18,719 bases of DNA from Syntrophaceae bacterium UBA7544 (GCA_002479215.1 DLME01000252.1:1-18719), one strand, 5' to 3'; counted from the stretch's first letter, positions 1 to 8,361 are shown. A program made the numbers and translations. The notes: generated by a model from the letters alone, not told the origin.

Positions 1-1251
1 ATCGCACCCATTCCCGGCAAATCGGTTATCGGCATCGAAATACCCAACCTCAAAAGAGAACATGTTTTTCTCAAGGACGTTTTGGATAACAATGCTTTTC
101 TGGAATCATCTTTGCGGCTGCCGATCGCCCTGGGTGTAAATTTTGTAGGCACACCGGTAGTTGCCGATTTAACCAAAATGCCGCATTTGCTCATTGCCGG
201 CACCACCGGCTCCGGGAAAAGTGTTGCGCTTAACGCGATGATTTGCAGTATTCTTTTTAAAGCCCAGCCGGATGACGTCAAATTCCTCATGATTGACCCG
301 AAAAGACTGGAACTCTCTTCCTATGGAGGCATCCCACATTTAATTCATCCCGTTGTTGTCGATCCCAAAAAAGCTTCGCAGGTCTTGCGCTGGACGGTGG
401 AAGAGGTGGAAAGGCGCTACCGGGTGATCAGTGATATAGGCGCAAAAAGCATCGACTTTTACAACGAATTACTCGCCAAAGGACCGAAGAGTAAAGCCTT
501 TCAACAAGCAAAAGAACAACAGTCTGAACCATGGCGCGAAGCTGAATTTGCATCCCTTTCAACCGGTTCCGCCGAAAGTGAACAAGCGATCCACCATGTA
601 AAGCTTCCTTATATTGTCGTCGTTATCGACGAGCTGGCCGATTTAATGATGGTTGCACCGCGCGATGTGGAAGAATCGTTAACGCGTCTGGCCCAGATGG
701 CGCGAGCGGCGGGCATTCATCTTATCATCGCGACGCAGAGGCCGTCGGTGGACGTCATCACCGGTTTGATTAAAGCGAATTTCCCCACACGTATTTCGTT
801 TCAGGTATCTTCAAAAATTGATTCCCGCACAATTATCGACCAGCAGGGCGCGGAACAACTGCTTGGCGCCGGAGATATGCTTTTTATTCCGCCGGGTACA
901 TCTAAACTTTCGCGCATTCACGGCGCATATGTATCGGATAAGGAAATTTCGCGCATTGTCGATTTCATCAAAATGCAGGCGCAACCAGCGTATGATTCCT
1001 CCATCGAAAAATTTCAGTTGGCTGCCGCACAATCCCAGCATGACGATGATGACGATGATGAAAAATATGATGAAGCCGTGGCCTTGATTGGCGAACTGGG
1101 GCAAGCTTCCATATCGTTGATTCAGCGCTACATGAAAATCGGTTATAACCGGGCGGCGCGCATCATTGAGCAAATGGAGCACGAAGGTATTGTCGGCCCG
1201 TCCGATGGGGCCAAACCCAGAAAAGTCTTAGTTCGAAAGCTCCCCCGTTGA
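1..1251 (+). CDS. ftsK: DNA translocase FtsK, C-terminal part (5' end outside window)
   Basis: FtsK is the hexameric ATP-driven DNA pump that clears and aligns chromosome termini at the division septum. The reading frame is open from base 1, so about 416 C-terminal residues are present; family members are usually 700-800 residues or more, so the N-terminal membrane domain lies outside. The motor domain shows Walker A (GTTGSGKS, bases 199-222) and Walker B (VVVIDELADLMM, about bases 619-651). The C-terminal winged-helix gamma domain (YDEAVALIGELGQASISLIQ onward, about bases 1066-1240) is the part that reads orienting DNA motifs and contacts XerD in known FtsKs. The motor and gamma domains are joined by an acidic linker with seven consecutive acidic residues (bases 1042-1062). 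Between the two Walker motifs a Lys/Gln/Ser-rich stretch (about bases 475-600) looks longer than in E. coli FtsK. The stop codon overlaps the start of rimO. Confidence 0.96.
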   Translation: MAPIPGKSVIGIEIPNLKREHVFLKDVLDNNAFLESSLRLPIALGVNFVGTPVVADLTKMPHLLIAGTTGSGKSVALNAMICSILFKAQPDDVKFLMIDPKRLELSSYGGIPHLIHPVVVDPKKASQVLRWTVEEVERRYRVISDIGAKSIDFYNELLAKGPKSKAFQQAKEQQSEPWREAEFASLSTGSAESEQAIHHVKLPYIVVVIDELADLMMVAPRDVEESLTRLAQMARAAGIHLIIATQRPSVDVITGLIKANFPTRISFQVSSKIDSRTIIDQQGAEQLLGAGDMLFIPPGTSKLSRIHGAYVSDKEISRIVDFIKMQAQPAYDSSIEKFQLAAAQSQHDDDDDDEKYDEAVALIGELGQASISLIQRYMKIGYNRAARIIEQMEHEGIVGPSDGAKPRKVLVRKLPR

Positions 1252-2597
1252 AGAAAATAAAACAACACAAGGTACATATCATCAGTCTTGGTTGCCCGAA
1301 AAATCTCATTGATTCAGAAGTAATGGGCGGCCTCTTAAATCAGTCCGGATTGCAAATGGTTGATCGCAACGATTCAGCGGATATTGTTATTGTCAATACC
1401 TGCGCCTTTATCAATCCGGCCAAGGAAGAATCCCTCGAAGAAATTTTAACTCTGGCTGAAACGAAGAAAAAAGGCGACCGCCAATTTAAGCTTGTTGTCG
1501 CCGGATGCCTTGCTCAACGTCACGGCAAGGAACTTTCCGCGCAAATTCCCGAAGTGGATTTATTTATCGGCACAGGTGAAGTGGGCAACATTGTGCGACA
1601 CATAAACAAATTAGATGAAATAAAATTTCGGCGCGCCACTGTAATTACCAAACCCAATTTTTTAATGACATCTCAACACCCACGGATATTATCATCAACA
1701 ATGACCAGCGCATATTTAAAAATATCCGACGGTTGTTCCAATTGTTGTTCTTACTGCGTGATTCCATCGATTCGCGGCAAAGCCCGCAGCCGCACACCGA
1801 AAGATATTTTACGGGAAGCCGAAAATCTGGCAGCAAGAGAAATAAAAGAAATTATAATCACCGGACAGGATACAACAGCTTATGGCAGGGATTTAAAAAA
1901 CCGCCCGCGATTATCCGACCTGTTAAACGACATGGTGCGAATCAAGGGCATCAAATGGATTAGGCTTCTTTATACTCATCCGGCACATATCACGACAGAC
2001 TTGCTCAAAACTATAGCGGCAAGCAAAATAATCTGCCACTACATTGACTTTCCGATTCAGCAAATTGACGATACAATTCTTTCGGCTATGAACCGTAAAG
2101 TTACCGGCGCGAAAATTCGAGAAGTTATCGCGCAATCTCGGTTAATCATTCCCGATGTCGCGCTGAGAACATCGCTCATTGTTGGCTTTCCGGGCGAAAC
2201 ACCAAAAAGATTTGAAAAATTGCTCGACTTTGTACGCGATACAAAGTTTGACCATCTTGGTGTCTTTATTTATTCGCAGGAAGAAGGAACAGCGGCAGCA
2301 AAGTTAAAAGCGCAAATATCAGAGAAGGAAAAAGAGCGCCGGCGGGAATCTATTATGAATGAACAAGCGACAATTTCCAATGCCATCAATAAGAGTTTGA
2401 TTGGCTCGACACAGGAAGTCCTTATCGAAGAAAAAAGCGACAGACCGGACTATAATTTTATCGGCCGATGCCGCAGACAAGCCCCGGAAATCGACGGCAT
2501 CACTTACGTTAAGGGCACGCGATTAAAAATCGGCTCAATCGTAAAATGTAAAATCACCGCTTGCGATGATTATGATTTGTTTGGAGAAACTATCTAA
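1248..2597 (+). CDS. rimO: Ribosomal protein S12 methylthiotransferase RimO
   Basis: RimO is a cytoplasmic radical-SAM enzyme that methylthiolates the conserved aspartate of ribosomal protein S12. The 449-residue length is normal. The N-terminal UPF0004 domain carries the auxiliary-cluster cysteines C16 (in SLGCPKNLIDSE, the RimO signature that separates it from MiaB), C52 (NTC) and C87 (AGC). The radical-SAM CxxxCxxC motif is C163/C167/C170 (GCSNCCSYC), with one extra cysteine at 166. A TRAM domain closes the protein (about 385-449). The start is a TTG that shares bases with the TGA of ftsK. No other start codon fits before the conserved HIISLGC segment and no clear Shine-Dalgarno is visible, so translational coupling to ftsK is likely (inference). 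Confidence 0.96.
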   Translation: MKKIKQHKVHIISLGCPKNLIDSEVMGGLLNQSGLQMVDRNDSADIVIVNTCAFINPAKEESLEEILTLAETKKKGDRQFKLVVAGCLAQRHGKELSAQIPEVDLFIGTGEVGNIVRHINKLDEIKFRRATVITKPNFLMTSQHPRILSSTMTSAYLKISDGCSNCCSYCVIPSIRGKARSRTPKDILREAENLAAREIKEIIITGQDTTAYGRDLKNRPRLSDLLNDMVRIKGIKWIRLLYTHPAHITTDLLKTIAASKIICHYIDFPIQQIDDTILSAMNRKVTGAKIREVIAQSRLIIPDVALRTSLIVGFPGETPKRFEKLLDFVRDTKFDHLGVFIYSQEEGTAAAKLKAQISEKEKERRRESIMNEQATISNAINKSLIGSTQEVLIEEKSDRPDYNFIGRCRRQAPEIDGITYVKGTRLKIGSIVKCKITACDDYDLFGETI

Positions 2598-2609
2598 TCA
2601 AAATCCAGT

Positions 2610-2639
2610 TTGACAATTGACAGAATATTAAAATATATT
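2610..2639 (+). promoter_or_regulatory. Sigma-70-type promoter for the polyprenyl synthase gene
   Basis: TTGACA (2610-2615) is followed after 18 bases by TATATT (2634-2639). A second TTGACA (2617-2622) overlaps the spacer and would pair less well with TATTAT at 2642-2647 (19 bases). The site lies between the rimO stop and the next start codon, so the synthase need not depend on read-through from ftsK-rimO. Sequence match only. Confidence 0.55.
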
Positions 2640-2674
2640 TGTATTATCTTTTTATCCACTAAAAGGTTATTCTA

Positions 2675-3649
2675 ATGAAAATTCAAGATGTTTTTTCCGC
2701 GTATAAAAAAGACCTGCAAGAGGCAGAAAAATACCTCAACAGACATATAACTTCCGATGTGAAATTAATTCCCGAAGTCTCGCACCACTTGATCGGCAGT
2801 GGCGGAAAAAGATTCCGGCCTCTTCTGCTTTTAATATGCGCCGGGCTTTGCGGATATAAGGGCGGCAATCGCTTCCCCATGGCCGCGGTCATGGAATTTA
2901 TCCACACGGCTACATTGCTCCACGATGACGTTATTGATCAGGCTATTATCCGCCGCGGCAAAACTTCCGCCAATAACATCTGGGGAAACGCCGCCAGCGT
3001 TCTCGTCGGCGATTTTCTTTATTCCAAATCTTTCACATTAATGACTGAAATCGAAAATATCACTATTTTAAAAATGATGTCCGAAGTCACAAACGTTATG
3101 TCCGAGGGCGAGGTCTTTCAACTCATGAAATGCGGCGATGTCAAAATGACCGAAGAAGAATACTTAACCATTATCGAAAAGAAAACAGCGGTTCTGATTT
3201 CCGCGGCCTGTGCCTGCGGAGCGATTCTCGGTTCGGCACCAGAAGAACAAACTAGCGCGCTAACACAGTTCGGCAGGAATATAGGCATGGCTTTTCAAAT
3301 TACCGATGACACTTTGGATTACATGGCCAAAGAAAAAGAATTCGGCAAATCCATCGGCAAGGATTTGGAAGAAGGCAAAATTACTCTGCCTCTTATTTAC
3401 GCTTTAAAAAAATGCACAGCAAAAGAAAGAAAAATAATCAAAGAATTGATTGGCAGAAAGAAAGTTTCACAAAAAGCAGCGCGCCAAATTTTAGGCTTTA
3501 TTCAAAAATACAATGGAATTGACTATTCTTTAAAGTGCGCGGAAAACTTCATCAGTGACGCCAAAGCCCGGCTGAATCTGTTCTCCGAATGCGTGGAAAT
3601 AAATCAACTCCATGCGGTCGCGGAATATATTCTCGATCGCCGGCTCTAA
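2675..3649 (+). CDS. ispB: Trans-isoprenyl diphosphate synthase (octaprenyl/long-chain type)
   Basis: This enzyme adds isopentenyl diphosphate units to an allylic primer to build the all-trans side chain of respiratory quinones. The 324-residue protein has the first Asp-rich motif in LLHDDVIDQAIIRRGK and the second in QITDDTLDYMAKEKEFGKSI, followed by the usual GKDLEEGKITLPLIYAL. Small residues (Ala at -5, Thr at -4) before the first Asp-rich motif, and the FIHTATLLHDDV and NAASVLVGDF segments, resemble E. coli IspB rather than short-chain farnesyl or geranylgeranyl synthases, so a long product is likely; its exact length cannot be read from sequence. The ATG has an AAAAGG ribosome-binding site and a predicted own promoter just upstream. 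The gene is convergent with the DUF2971 gene. The 125 bases between them show no convincing terminator. Confidence 0.92.
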   Translation: MKIQDVFSAYKKDLQEAEKYLNRHITSDVKLIPEVSHHLIGSGGKRFRPLLLLICAGLCGYKGGNRFPMAAVMEFIHTATLLHDDVIDQAIIRRGKTSANNIWGNAASVLVGDFLYSKSFTLMTEIENITILKMMSEVTNVMSEGEVFQLMKCGDVKMTEEEYLTIIEKKTAVLISAACACGAILGSAPEEQTSALTQFGRNIGMAFQITDDTLDYMAKEKEFGKSIGKDLEEGKITLPLIYALKKCTAKERKIIKELIGRKKVSQKAARQILGFIQKYNGIDYSLKCAENFISDAKARLNLFSECVEINQLHAVAEYILDRRL

Positions 3650-3774
3650 TCCTTTTGTCATGTTGATTTCGATTGAGAAATAAATTAAGAATACCATTTG
3701 AACTGTAGTATCCCCAATTACTAATGAGCCAAGCAAAGACTTGACCCGTCCACTATTTGTATTTGTATCTGCGA

Positions 3775-4635
3775 TTATCTTAATGTCGCACTTGACTGAC
3801 TGACAATTACATTTGTAAAGCCATGCATTGTGAGAAAATTTTTAACAACAGAGATCGGGGTTTTGTTCTTGGGGCCAATTTTGACTTCGATGATGGGCTC
3901 TATCTCCAATTTAGCCAAATTAATTATTTTATATGGAACAATGCGATCATTCAATGACCTGTATAAGCAAGATTCTTTTTCCCGCAATAAATGTGAGATC
4001 AGCCGCCATTCCTTTTCCTCTCGAAACGCATCCGTTTTTATAGCGTACAATTTCGGAATTAGCTTCATCGTAGTCGTAAAGAAGTTCATGCGAGACTTCT
4101 TAAACTCCTCAAATTCTTTCTCTATGTCCCCGTCAGACCGTTGGTCGAGAAGTCCACGTGGGCGAGGGAGCTTAAGGCGACCGCTATCAATGATCTGTTT
4201 GATGTTTTCGTATGTTGGCCTAATAAGCCCTTCTTGCTCCGTTACTTCATACTCGACTTTTTGTAGAAATAATACTAGATCTTTTTTCTCTGTTAATCTT
4301 TCCGACAACGACAAAAAATATTCCTTTGAAAACCCTATCGAAAAACCTGTGGCATTAGCGGCATAACCTCTCCATTGGCTCAAAAGGTCGCCCTCTAAAG
4401 ATAGACAAAAACCCAACCCATCAAGTAGTATTTCGAGAAAGCCAACTGTACTCCGTATTTCGTTAATTGATTGTTCAGTAAGACCATCACGATTCGCCAA
4501 TCGATCAATGATTTTGGAAACCAATCTTCCCTCCATTGTATCGGTGGACAAACTCAGGGATGACAGCCAAATTGATTGACTTGATACTATCGCGACGAAA
4601 TTACTTGTGGAGCAGTAATGGTATAGAACAGTCAC
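3775..4635 (-). CDS. DUF2971 family protein of unknown function
   Basis: The 286-residue protein matches the DUF2971 pattern: an N-terminal YHYCS segment (H6), WLSSLSLSTDTMEG (23-36), a central FCLSLEGDLLSQWRGYA (77-92) followed by FSIGF, a C-terminal FREEKEWRLI (204-213), and a final short VKIGP motif (251-255). No signal peptide or membrane segment is visible, so it is probably cytosolic. The start is a GTG with AGGTGA eight bases upstream. It lies 66 bases downstream of nnr on the same strand and could be a read-through passenger. By eye its base composition is more AT-rich than its neighbours, and it sits between two housekeeping genes, which suggests later acquisition. DUF2971 has no established reaction as far as I know. 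The conserved His ... Tyr/Trp ... Glu layout loosely recalls ADP-ribosyltransferase folds, but that is only a guess. Confidence 0.82.
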   Translation of the reverse strand: MTVLYHYCSTSNFVAIVSSQSIWLSSLSLSTDTMEGRLVSKIIDRLANRDGLTEQSINEIRSTVGFLEILLDGLGFCLSLEGDLLSQWRGYAANATGFSIGFSKEYFLSLSERLTEKKDLVLFLQKVEYEVTEQEGLIRPTYENIKQIIDSGRLKLPRPRGLLDQRSDGDIEKEFEEFKKSRMNFFTTTMKLIPKLYAIKTDAFREEKEWRLISHLLREKESCLYRSLNDRIVPYKIINLAKLEIEPIIEVKIGPKNKTPISVVKNFLTMHGFTNVIVSQSSATLR

Positions 4636-4701
4636 TGCAAATCACCTATCCATTATTAGATTTATTTCAAGATTCGCACATAAAAACTGCATTTTGTTTC
4701 T

Positions 4702-6369
4702 CTACGAAATTACCAACGGTTCATAGTAGTTTGCACTAATACTCCCCGTGCGGTCGTTCTTCAGCGCCTGCGGCAGAAATTCCATAATATCCTTTGCGGT
4801 GATGCCGTCTTCGCCTTTTTTCGCCGTGGCGAGATCTCCGGCATAGCCGTGCAAAAATACTCCCTTCCGTGTTGCTTCTTCCGGCTTTAATCCCAACCCA
4901 TACATCGCCGCAATGCAGCCGGTAAGAACATCACCGGAACCCGCTGTAGCCATACCTGAGTTGCCGCTCAAATTAATATAGACACTACCTTTTTGCGTGC
5001 CAATTAATGAATGTGCGCCTTTCAAAACAATTGTGCTGTTTAGTTTTTTTGCTGTTTCCTGCAAAACAGCTATTTTATTTTGGCTGATTTGGGCCGCTGG
5101 CTTTCCTGTCAGCCGCGCCATTTCACCCAGGTGCGGCGTCAAAATTGTTGACGCTTTCCGGCTGCACAATATTTCCGGATTTTCCGCAATTGCCGTAAGG
5201 CCATCACCGTCAATGAGGAGCGGAACTTTGATTGCGCTCACCAACTCTTGGACCAGCCTCACTGTTTCTTTCTGCAAGGAAAGGCCGGGGCCAATGACTA
5301 CCATATCCACTTTTGCCGCTGCTTCCAGCAATTTATTTTTGCACTTCATGGCAATGCTTCCTGCTGCTGTTTCTTCCTGCGGCAGATAGACAATCTCTCT
5401 GCCTTTTACCGCCAGCTTGCCGATCATTGACTTAGGCGCGGCAAGCCTGGCATACCCGCCGCCTGCCTTCAAAAATGACATGGCCGCAAAATAAGGCGCG
5501 CCGTAATAACCCACGGCACCGGCAATGAAAAGGACGTCACCCACTGAACCTTTGTAGGCTTCTGCCTGCCGCTTGGGTAATGCCACATAATCATTGGTGG
5601 CAATTTGGAGATCGTTATTTTCTGTTAGGGACGGTGGAAAGGAAATGTGGCTGACAAACAATTCCCCGCCAAGCTCATAACCCGGATAAAGCATGTTACC
5701 GATTTTGGGGAGACCAAAAGTTACGGTATAATCGGCCCTAACCGCTGCGCCCATAACTTCGCCGGTATTGCCATTAACGCCGGAGGGAATATCCAAAGAT
5801 AAAACTTTCTTTTTGCTTTTATTGTGAAACTCCAATTCCGAAAGCGTAGCGGAGGGCATAATACCCCTCTGCTTGCTGCGAAATGTTTCCAAAGCTTGCC
5901 TTGGGGATTCATGCCCGTGATTGATCAGCGCAATTACATCTGAGGCTAATCCCGCTACATCGCGGTCAAGCCCTGTGCCGAAAATCGCGTCAATAATCAT
6001 ACCGCAGTGGGCTACATCCTTTTTTGCCGCAGTTGCGTTTTCCAGTTTCGAGACTTCTATGGACAGTTGATCAATTATTGCCATATTAGTTTGCGCTGCA
6101 CCGCGAAATTTATTTTTATCGCCTAGCAAAAATACCTTCACTTTCCCGCCGCCGGAATGAATAAGACGTGCCACTACCAGGCCGTCACCGCCGTTATTAC
6201 CGGAACCGCAGAAGATGACAAACTTCCTGCCTTTAATGCCGATTTTATTTTGCAGAACATTGATAGCGGCAAGACCAGCATTCTCCATGAGTATTTCTTC
6301 GGCAATGCCCAGTTTTTCAAGGCAATGGCGATCCATTAAACGCATTTCATCGACACTGGCTATCTTCAT
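4702..6369 (-). CDS. nnr: Bifunctional NAD(P)HX epimerase / ADP-dependent NAD(P)HX dehydratase
   Basis: This is a metabolite-repair enzyme that restores NAD(P)H damaged by hydration. The 555 residues hold an N-terminal YjeF_N epimerase domain (about 1-245: MENAG 28-32, FCGSGNNGGDGLVVAR 53-68, IIDAIFGTGLDRDV 125-138, LSLDIPSGVNG 190-200). A C-terminal ribokinase-like dehydratase domain follows (about 265-535: FIAGAVGYYGAPYFA 281-295, LLIDGDGLTAIAENP 384-398, TPHLGEMARLTG 411-422, NSGMATAGSGDVLTGCIAAM 470-489). The start ATG has a strong AAGGGGAGA ribosome-binding site. Residues about 152-184 are an extra segment between the DAIFGTG and DIPSG motifs that the family does not normally have (see the repeat entry), which explains much of the length above the more usual 500-530. 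The gene is divergent from the nitroreductase gene. Confidence 0.94.
   Translation of the reverse strand: MKIASVDEMRLMDRHCLEKLGIAEEILMENAGLAAINVLQNKIGIKGRKFVIFCGSGNNGGDGLVVARLIHSGGGKVKVFLLGDKNKFRGAAQTNMAIIDQLSIEVSKLENATAAKKDVAHCGMIIDAIFGTGLDRDVAGLASDVIALINHGHESPRQALETFRSKQRGIMPSATLSELEFHNKSKKKVLSLDIPSGVNGNTGEVMGAAVRADYTVTFGLPKIGNMLYPGYELGGELFVSHISFPPSLTENNDLQIATNDYVALPKRQAEAYKGSVGDVLFIAGAVGYYGAPYFAAMSFLKAGGGYARLAAPKSMIGKLAVKGREIVYLPQEETAAGSIAMKCKNKLLEAAAKVDMVVIGPGLSLQKETVRLVQELVSAIKVPLLIDGDGLTAIAENPEILCSRKASTILTPHLGEMARLTGKPAAQISQNKIAVLQETAKKLNSTIVLKGAHSLIGTQKGSVYINLSGNSGMATAGSGDVLTGCIAAMYGLGLKPEEATRKGVFLHGYAGDLATAKKGEDGITAKDIMEFLPQALKNDRTGSISANYYEPLVIS
5818..5916 (-). repeat. In-frame palindromic insertion inside nnr
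   Basis: About 33 extra codons interrupt the epimerase domain of nnr. They encode a hydrophilic segment with SPRQAL (155-160) and RGIMPSATLSEL (168-179). The DNA is built around an inverted repeat: AGCGGAGGG (5848-5856), an 8-base loop, and CCCTCTGCT (5865-5873), nine pairs with one G-T. The stem continues imperfectly outward (AGC 5843-5845 with GCT 5875-5877, CG 5839-5840 with CG 5879-5880). The length is a multiple of three and the frame is kept. This looks like a translated small mobile palindromic element. Its boundaries are my estimate from family motifs, and no second copy was noticed in this window. Confidence 0.6.
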
Positions 6370-6398
6370 AAACGTCTCCCCTTAAAGATTCGACGATA

Positions 6399-6426
6399 TT
6401 TACAATTACTGTCTTTAATGTATAAT
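6399..6426 (+). promoter_or_regulatory. Sigma-70-type promoter for the nitroreductase gene
   Basis: TTTACA (6399-6404), a 16-base spacer and a perfect TATAAT (6421-6426) place the transcription start near 6433. This leaves a leader of about 46 bases to the ATG at 6479. Because the -10 box overlaps the more upstream in-frame ATG at 6425, that ATG cannot be the start. Confidence 0.65.
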
Positions 6427-6478
6427 GATTCTACCTTTACAAAATTATTTTGCCAATAACAATTTTCATGGAGAATTT

Positions 6479-7324
6479 ATGAAAGTATCAAGTGAAACCA
6501 TCAAAAAACGTATATCCTGCAGGACATATTCGGATAGACCTGTTGAAGATAAGGTACTGAAAGCTTTAACTGCCTCAATAAATGCGGTTCATATCGGTCC
6601 ATTTGGCAATAGCCCAGTTTTCAAACTGATAACTCCGGTTTCAGCCACAAATCAGGAATTGAAAAAACCGGGCACTTACGGCATTATTAAAAATGCCCGG
6701 ATGTTTCTTGTAGGAACAATAAAAAATGCCCGGATGGCAATGGAAGATTACGGCTACTGTAAGGAAATATTAATCCTGCAAGCTACTGCTCTGGGATTGG
6801 GAACGTGTTGGCTGGGCGGAACTTTTAAAGCCAGCGAATTTGCCCAAGCGGTTGATTTGCAGGAAGATCAAATACTGCCCACCGTAAGTCCAATAGGATA
6901 TCCCGCCGAAGAGAGATCGCTCACGGAAAAAATTATGCGTCGCGTTGCCGGCTCTGACCATCGAAAACCCTGGTCGGATATTTTCTTTGCCGATGATTTT
7001 GCTACACCTTTGACTCGAGGGCAGGCCGGAAAATATTCCGAAGCACTGGAAAATCTACGCCTGGCGCCTTCCGCCTCCAACAAGCAACCCTGGCGCCTTT
7101 TACTGGATACGGCGAAAAATACATTTCATTTTTATCTCTCCCGCGCTACCGGCTATAAATTTTTGGGGCTCGTTTTCCTTCAGGATATTGACATGGGTAT
7201 TGCAATAAGCCACTTTGAAATAACTGCGCGGGAACAAGGCTTAATTGGGAAATGGCAAGTTAATACGAACGCTCCAAAAGAAAAGTCTCTTGATTATATA
7301 GTTAGCTGGCAGAGCGAAATTTAA
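6479..7324 (+). CDS. Nitroreductase-family flavoprotein (TM1586-like, two half-domains)
   Basis: This is a probable FMN-dependent oxidoreductase of the nitroreductase superfamily, 281 residues long. The N-terminal half begins with IKKRISCRTYSDRPVED, the usual family opening in which the Arg residues bind the flavin phosphate. It contains ATALGLGTCWLGGTF and a PIGYPAEERS segment. A second half begins near ALENLRLAPSASNKQPWRLL, where the SASNKQPW motif is typical of flavin binding. This two-part layout fits the TM1586-type family better than the short NfsB type. The start is set by GGAGA five to six bases before the ATG at 6479; an ATG 54 bases upstream lies in the promoter. The stop is nine bases from the stop of the convergent dehydrogenase gene. 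The natural substrate cannot be inferred. Confidence 0.85.
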   Translation: MKVSSETIKKRISCRTYSDRPVEDKVLKALTASINAVHIGPFGNSPVFKLITPVSATNQELKKPGTYGIIKNARMFLVGTIKNARMAMEDYGYCKEILILQATALGLGTCWLGGTFKASEFAQAVDLQEDQILPTVSPIGYPAEERSLTEKIMRRVAGSDHRKPWSDIFFADDFATPLTRGQAGKYSEALENLRLAPSASNKQPWRLLLDTAKNTFHFYLSRATGYKFLGLVFLQDIDMGIAISHFEITAREQGLIGKWQVNTNAPKEKSLDYIVSWQSEI

Positions 7325-7332
7325 GAATTAGG

Positions 7333-8361
7333 TCAACCGACCCTGAGCACTTTTGCTCCGCGGATTTGCCCTTGCTTTAATTCGATAAGCGCACGGTTGG
7401 CGTGAGCCAGCGGATATTCCTCTACTTCCGGAATTATTGGTATTTGCGCGGCCAGGGTTAAAAACTCTTCGATATCTTTACGTGTTACGTTGGCCACGCT
7501 TTTTATTTCTTTTTCCTGCCAGAGATGCTGAGGATATTCCAACTTTAATAAATAATCCTTATCTGTATCTTCTTTGCGAATCGCATTTATAACCAGCCTT
7601 CCGGCAGGCTCCAGATTTTTTAGAGCTTCCACAACAGGTCCCCAGGCAGGCGTTGTATCGATAACCGCATGAAGTTTTTGAGGCGGCTCCTCGCCCGTGT
7701 TTCCTGCCCAAATAGCACCCAATTCCAGAGCAAAACTGCGCTCTCGCTCATTGCGGGCAAAAACAAATATTTCAGAATGGGGGTAAAGATAGCGGGATAA
7801 TTTCAAAACCAGATGAGCAGAGGAGCCAAATCCCGTTAACCCGAGACGCTGGCCGTCAATAAGATTGGTAAGCCACAGTGACCGGTATCCTATGGCCCCG
7901 GCGCATAAAAGCGGCGCTGCCTGCGCATCAGAAAAAATGCCTGGTATGGCAAAAGCATAATCTTCAGCAACAGAAATATACTCAGCATAACCGCCGGCTA
8001 CATCCCTGCCCGTTGCTTGGAAATCTTTGCAGAGATTTTCGTTTCCGGAAAGACATGCGGGACAATGGCCGCAAGAAGAATTAATCCAGCCGATGCCTAC
8101 CCTCGCGTCTAGCTCGAATTTTTTTGCGTTCCTTCCGCGATCAGCAACAAAACCGACAATTTGATGGCCTAAAATAATAGGAAAATTAACCGGCGGAGTT
8201 CTTCCTTCAATTTCATCCAATTCCGTGTGACAAACGCCGCAAGCAGATACTTTAACCAGAATTTCTTTAGCCCTAATAGCCGGTTTAGCCAATTCCACCA
8301 GTTTCAGCGGCCGTTTATTTTTTTTTAAGCTGGTTATTTTTTCTAAAATTACCGCCTTCAT
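7333..8361 (-). CDS. Zinc-dependent alcohol dehydrogenase family protein
   Basis: This is a medium-chain dehydrogenase/reductase of 342 residues. Catalytic-zinc ligands are C41 (in SACGVCHTEL), H66 and C153 (in LLCAGAIGYR). The structural zinc site is C97/C100/C103/C111. The cofactor loop is GFGSSAH (177-183), a GxGxxA variant. The usual GHE after the second zinc ligand is GHQ here (H66-Q67). GHQ together with the GFGSSAH loop recalls the subfamily of zinc alcohol dehydrogenases in TIGR02822 (from memory, not searched). It is last in a three-gene unit, 23 bases after the aldolase gene. The ribosome-binding site is weak, suggesting dependence on coupling or read-through. Substrate unknown; the neighbours hint at a sugar-phosphate or small aldehyde/alcohol context but do not prove it. 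Confidence 0.88.
   Translation of the reverse strand: MKAVILEKITSLKKNKRPLKLVELAKPAIRAKEILVKVSACGVCHTELDEIEGRTPPVNFPIILGHQIVGFVADRGRNAKKFELDARVGIGWINSSCGHCPACLSGNENLCKDFQATGRDVAGGYAEYISVAEDYAFAIPGIFSDAQAAPLLCAGAIGYRSLWLTNLIDGQRLGLTGFGSSAHLVLKLSRYLYPHSEIFVFARNERERSFALELGAIWAGNTGEEPPQKLHAVIDTTPAWGPVVEALKNLEPAGRLVINAIRKEDTDKDYLLKLEYPQHLWQEKEIKSVANVTRKDIEEFLTLAAQIPIIPEVEEYPLAHANRALIELKQGQIRGAKVLRVG

Noticed and set aside
1042..1062. GAT/GAC repeat encoding an acidic run in FtsK, considered as a phase-variable or slippage tract
   Set aside because: It is a mixed GAC/GAT/GAA trinucleotide repeat in the flexible linker between motor and gamma domain. Changes by threes would stay in frame and acidic linkers there are not remarkable.
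3830..4366. 178-codon open frame on the + strand opposite the DUF2971 gene
   Set aside because: It lies antisense within a gene with clear family motifs, shows no recognisable domain and reads as low-complexity Ser/Phe-rich sequence typical of a shadow frame.
6425..6478. N-terminal extension of the nitroreductase frame from ATG 6425
   Set aside because: That ATG overlaps the TATAAT box, so it would not be on the transcript. The ATG at 6479 has a good Shine-Dalgarno and the family's usual opening follows directly.
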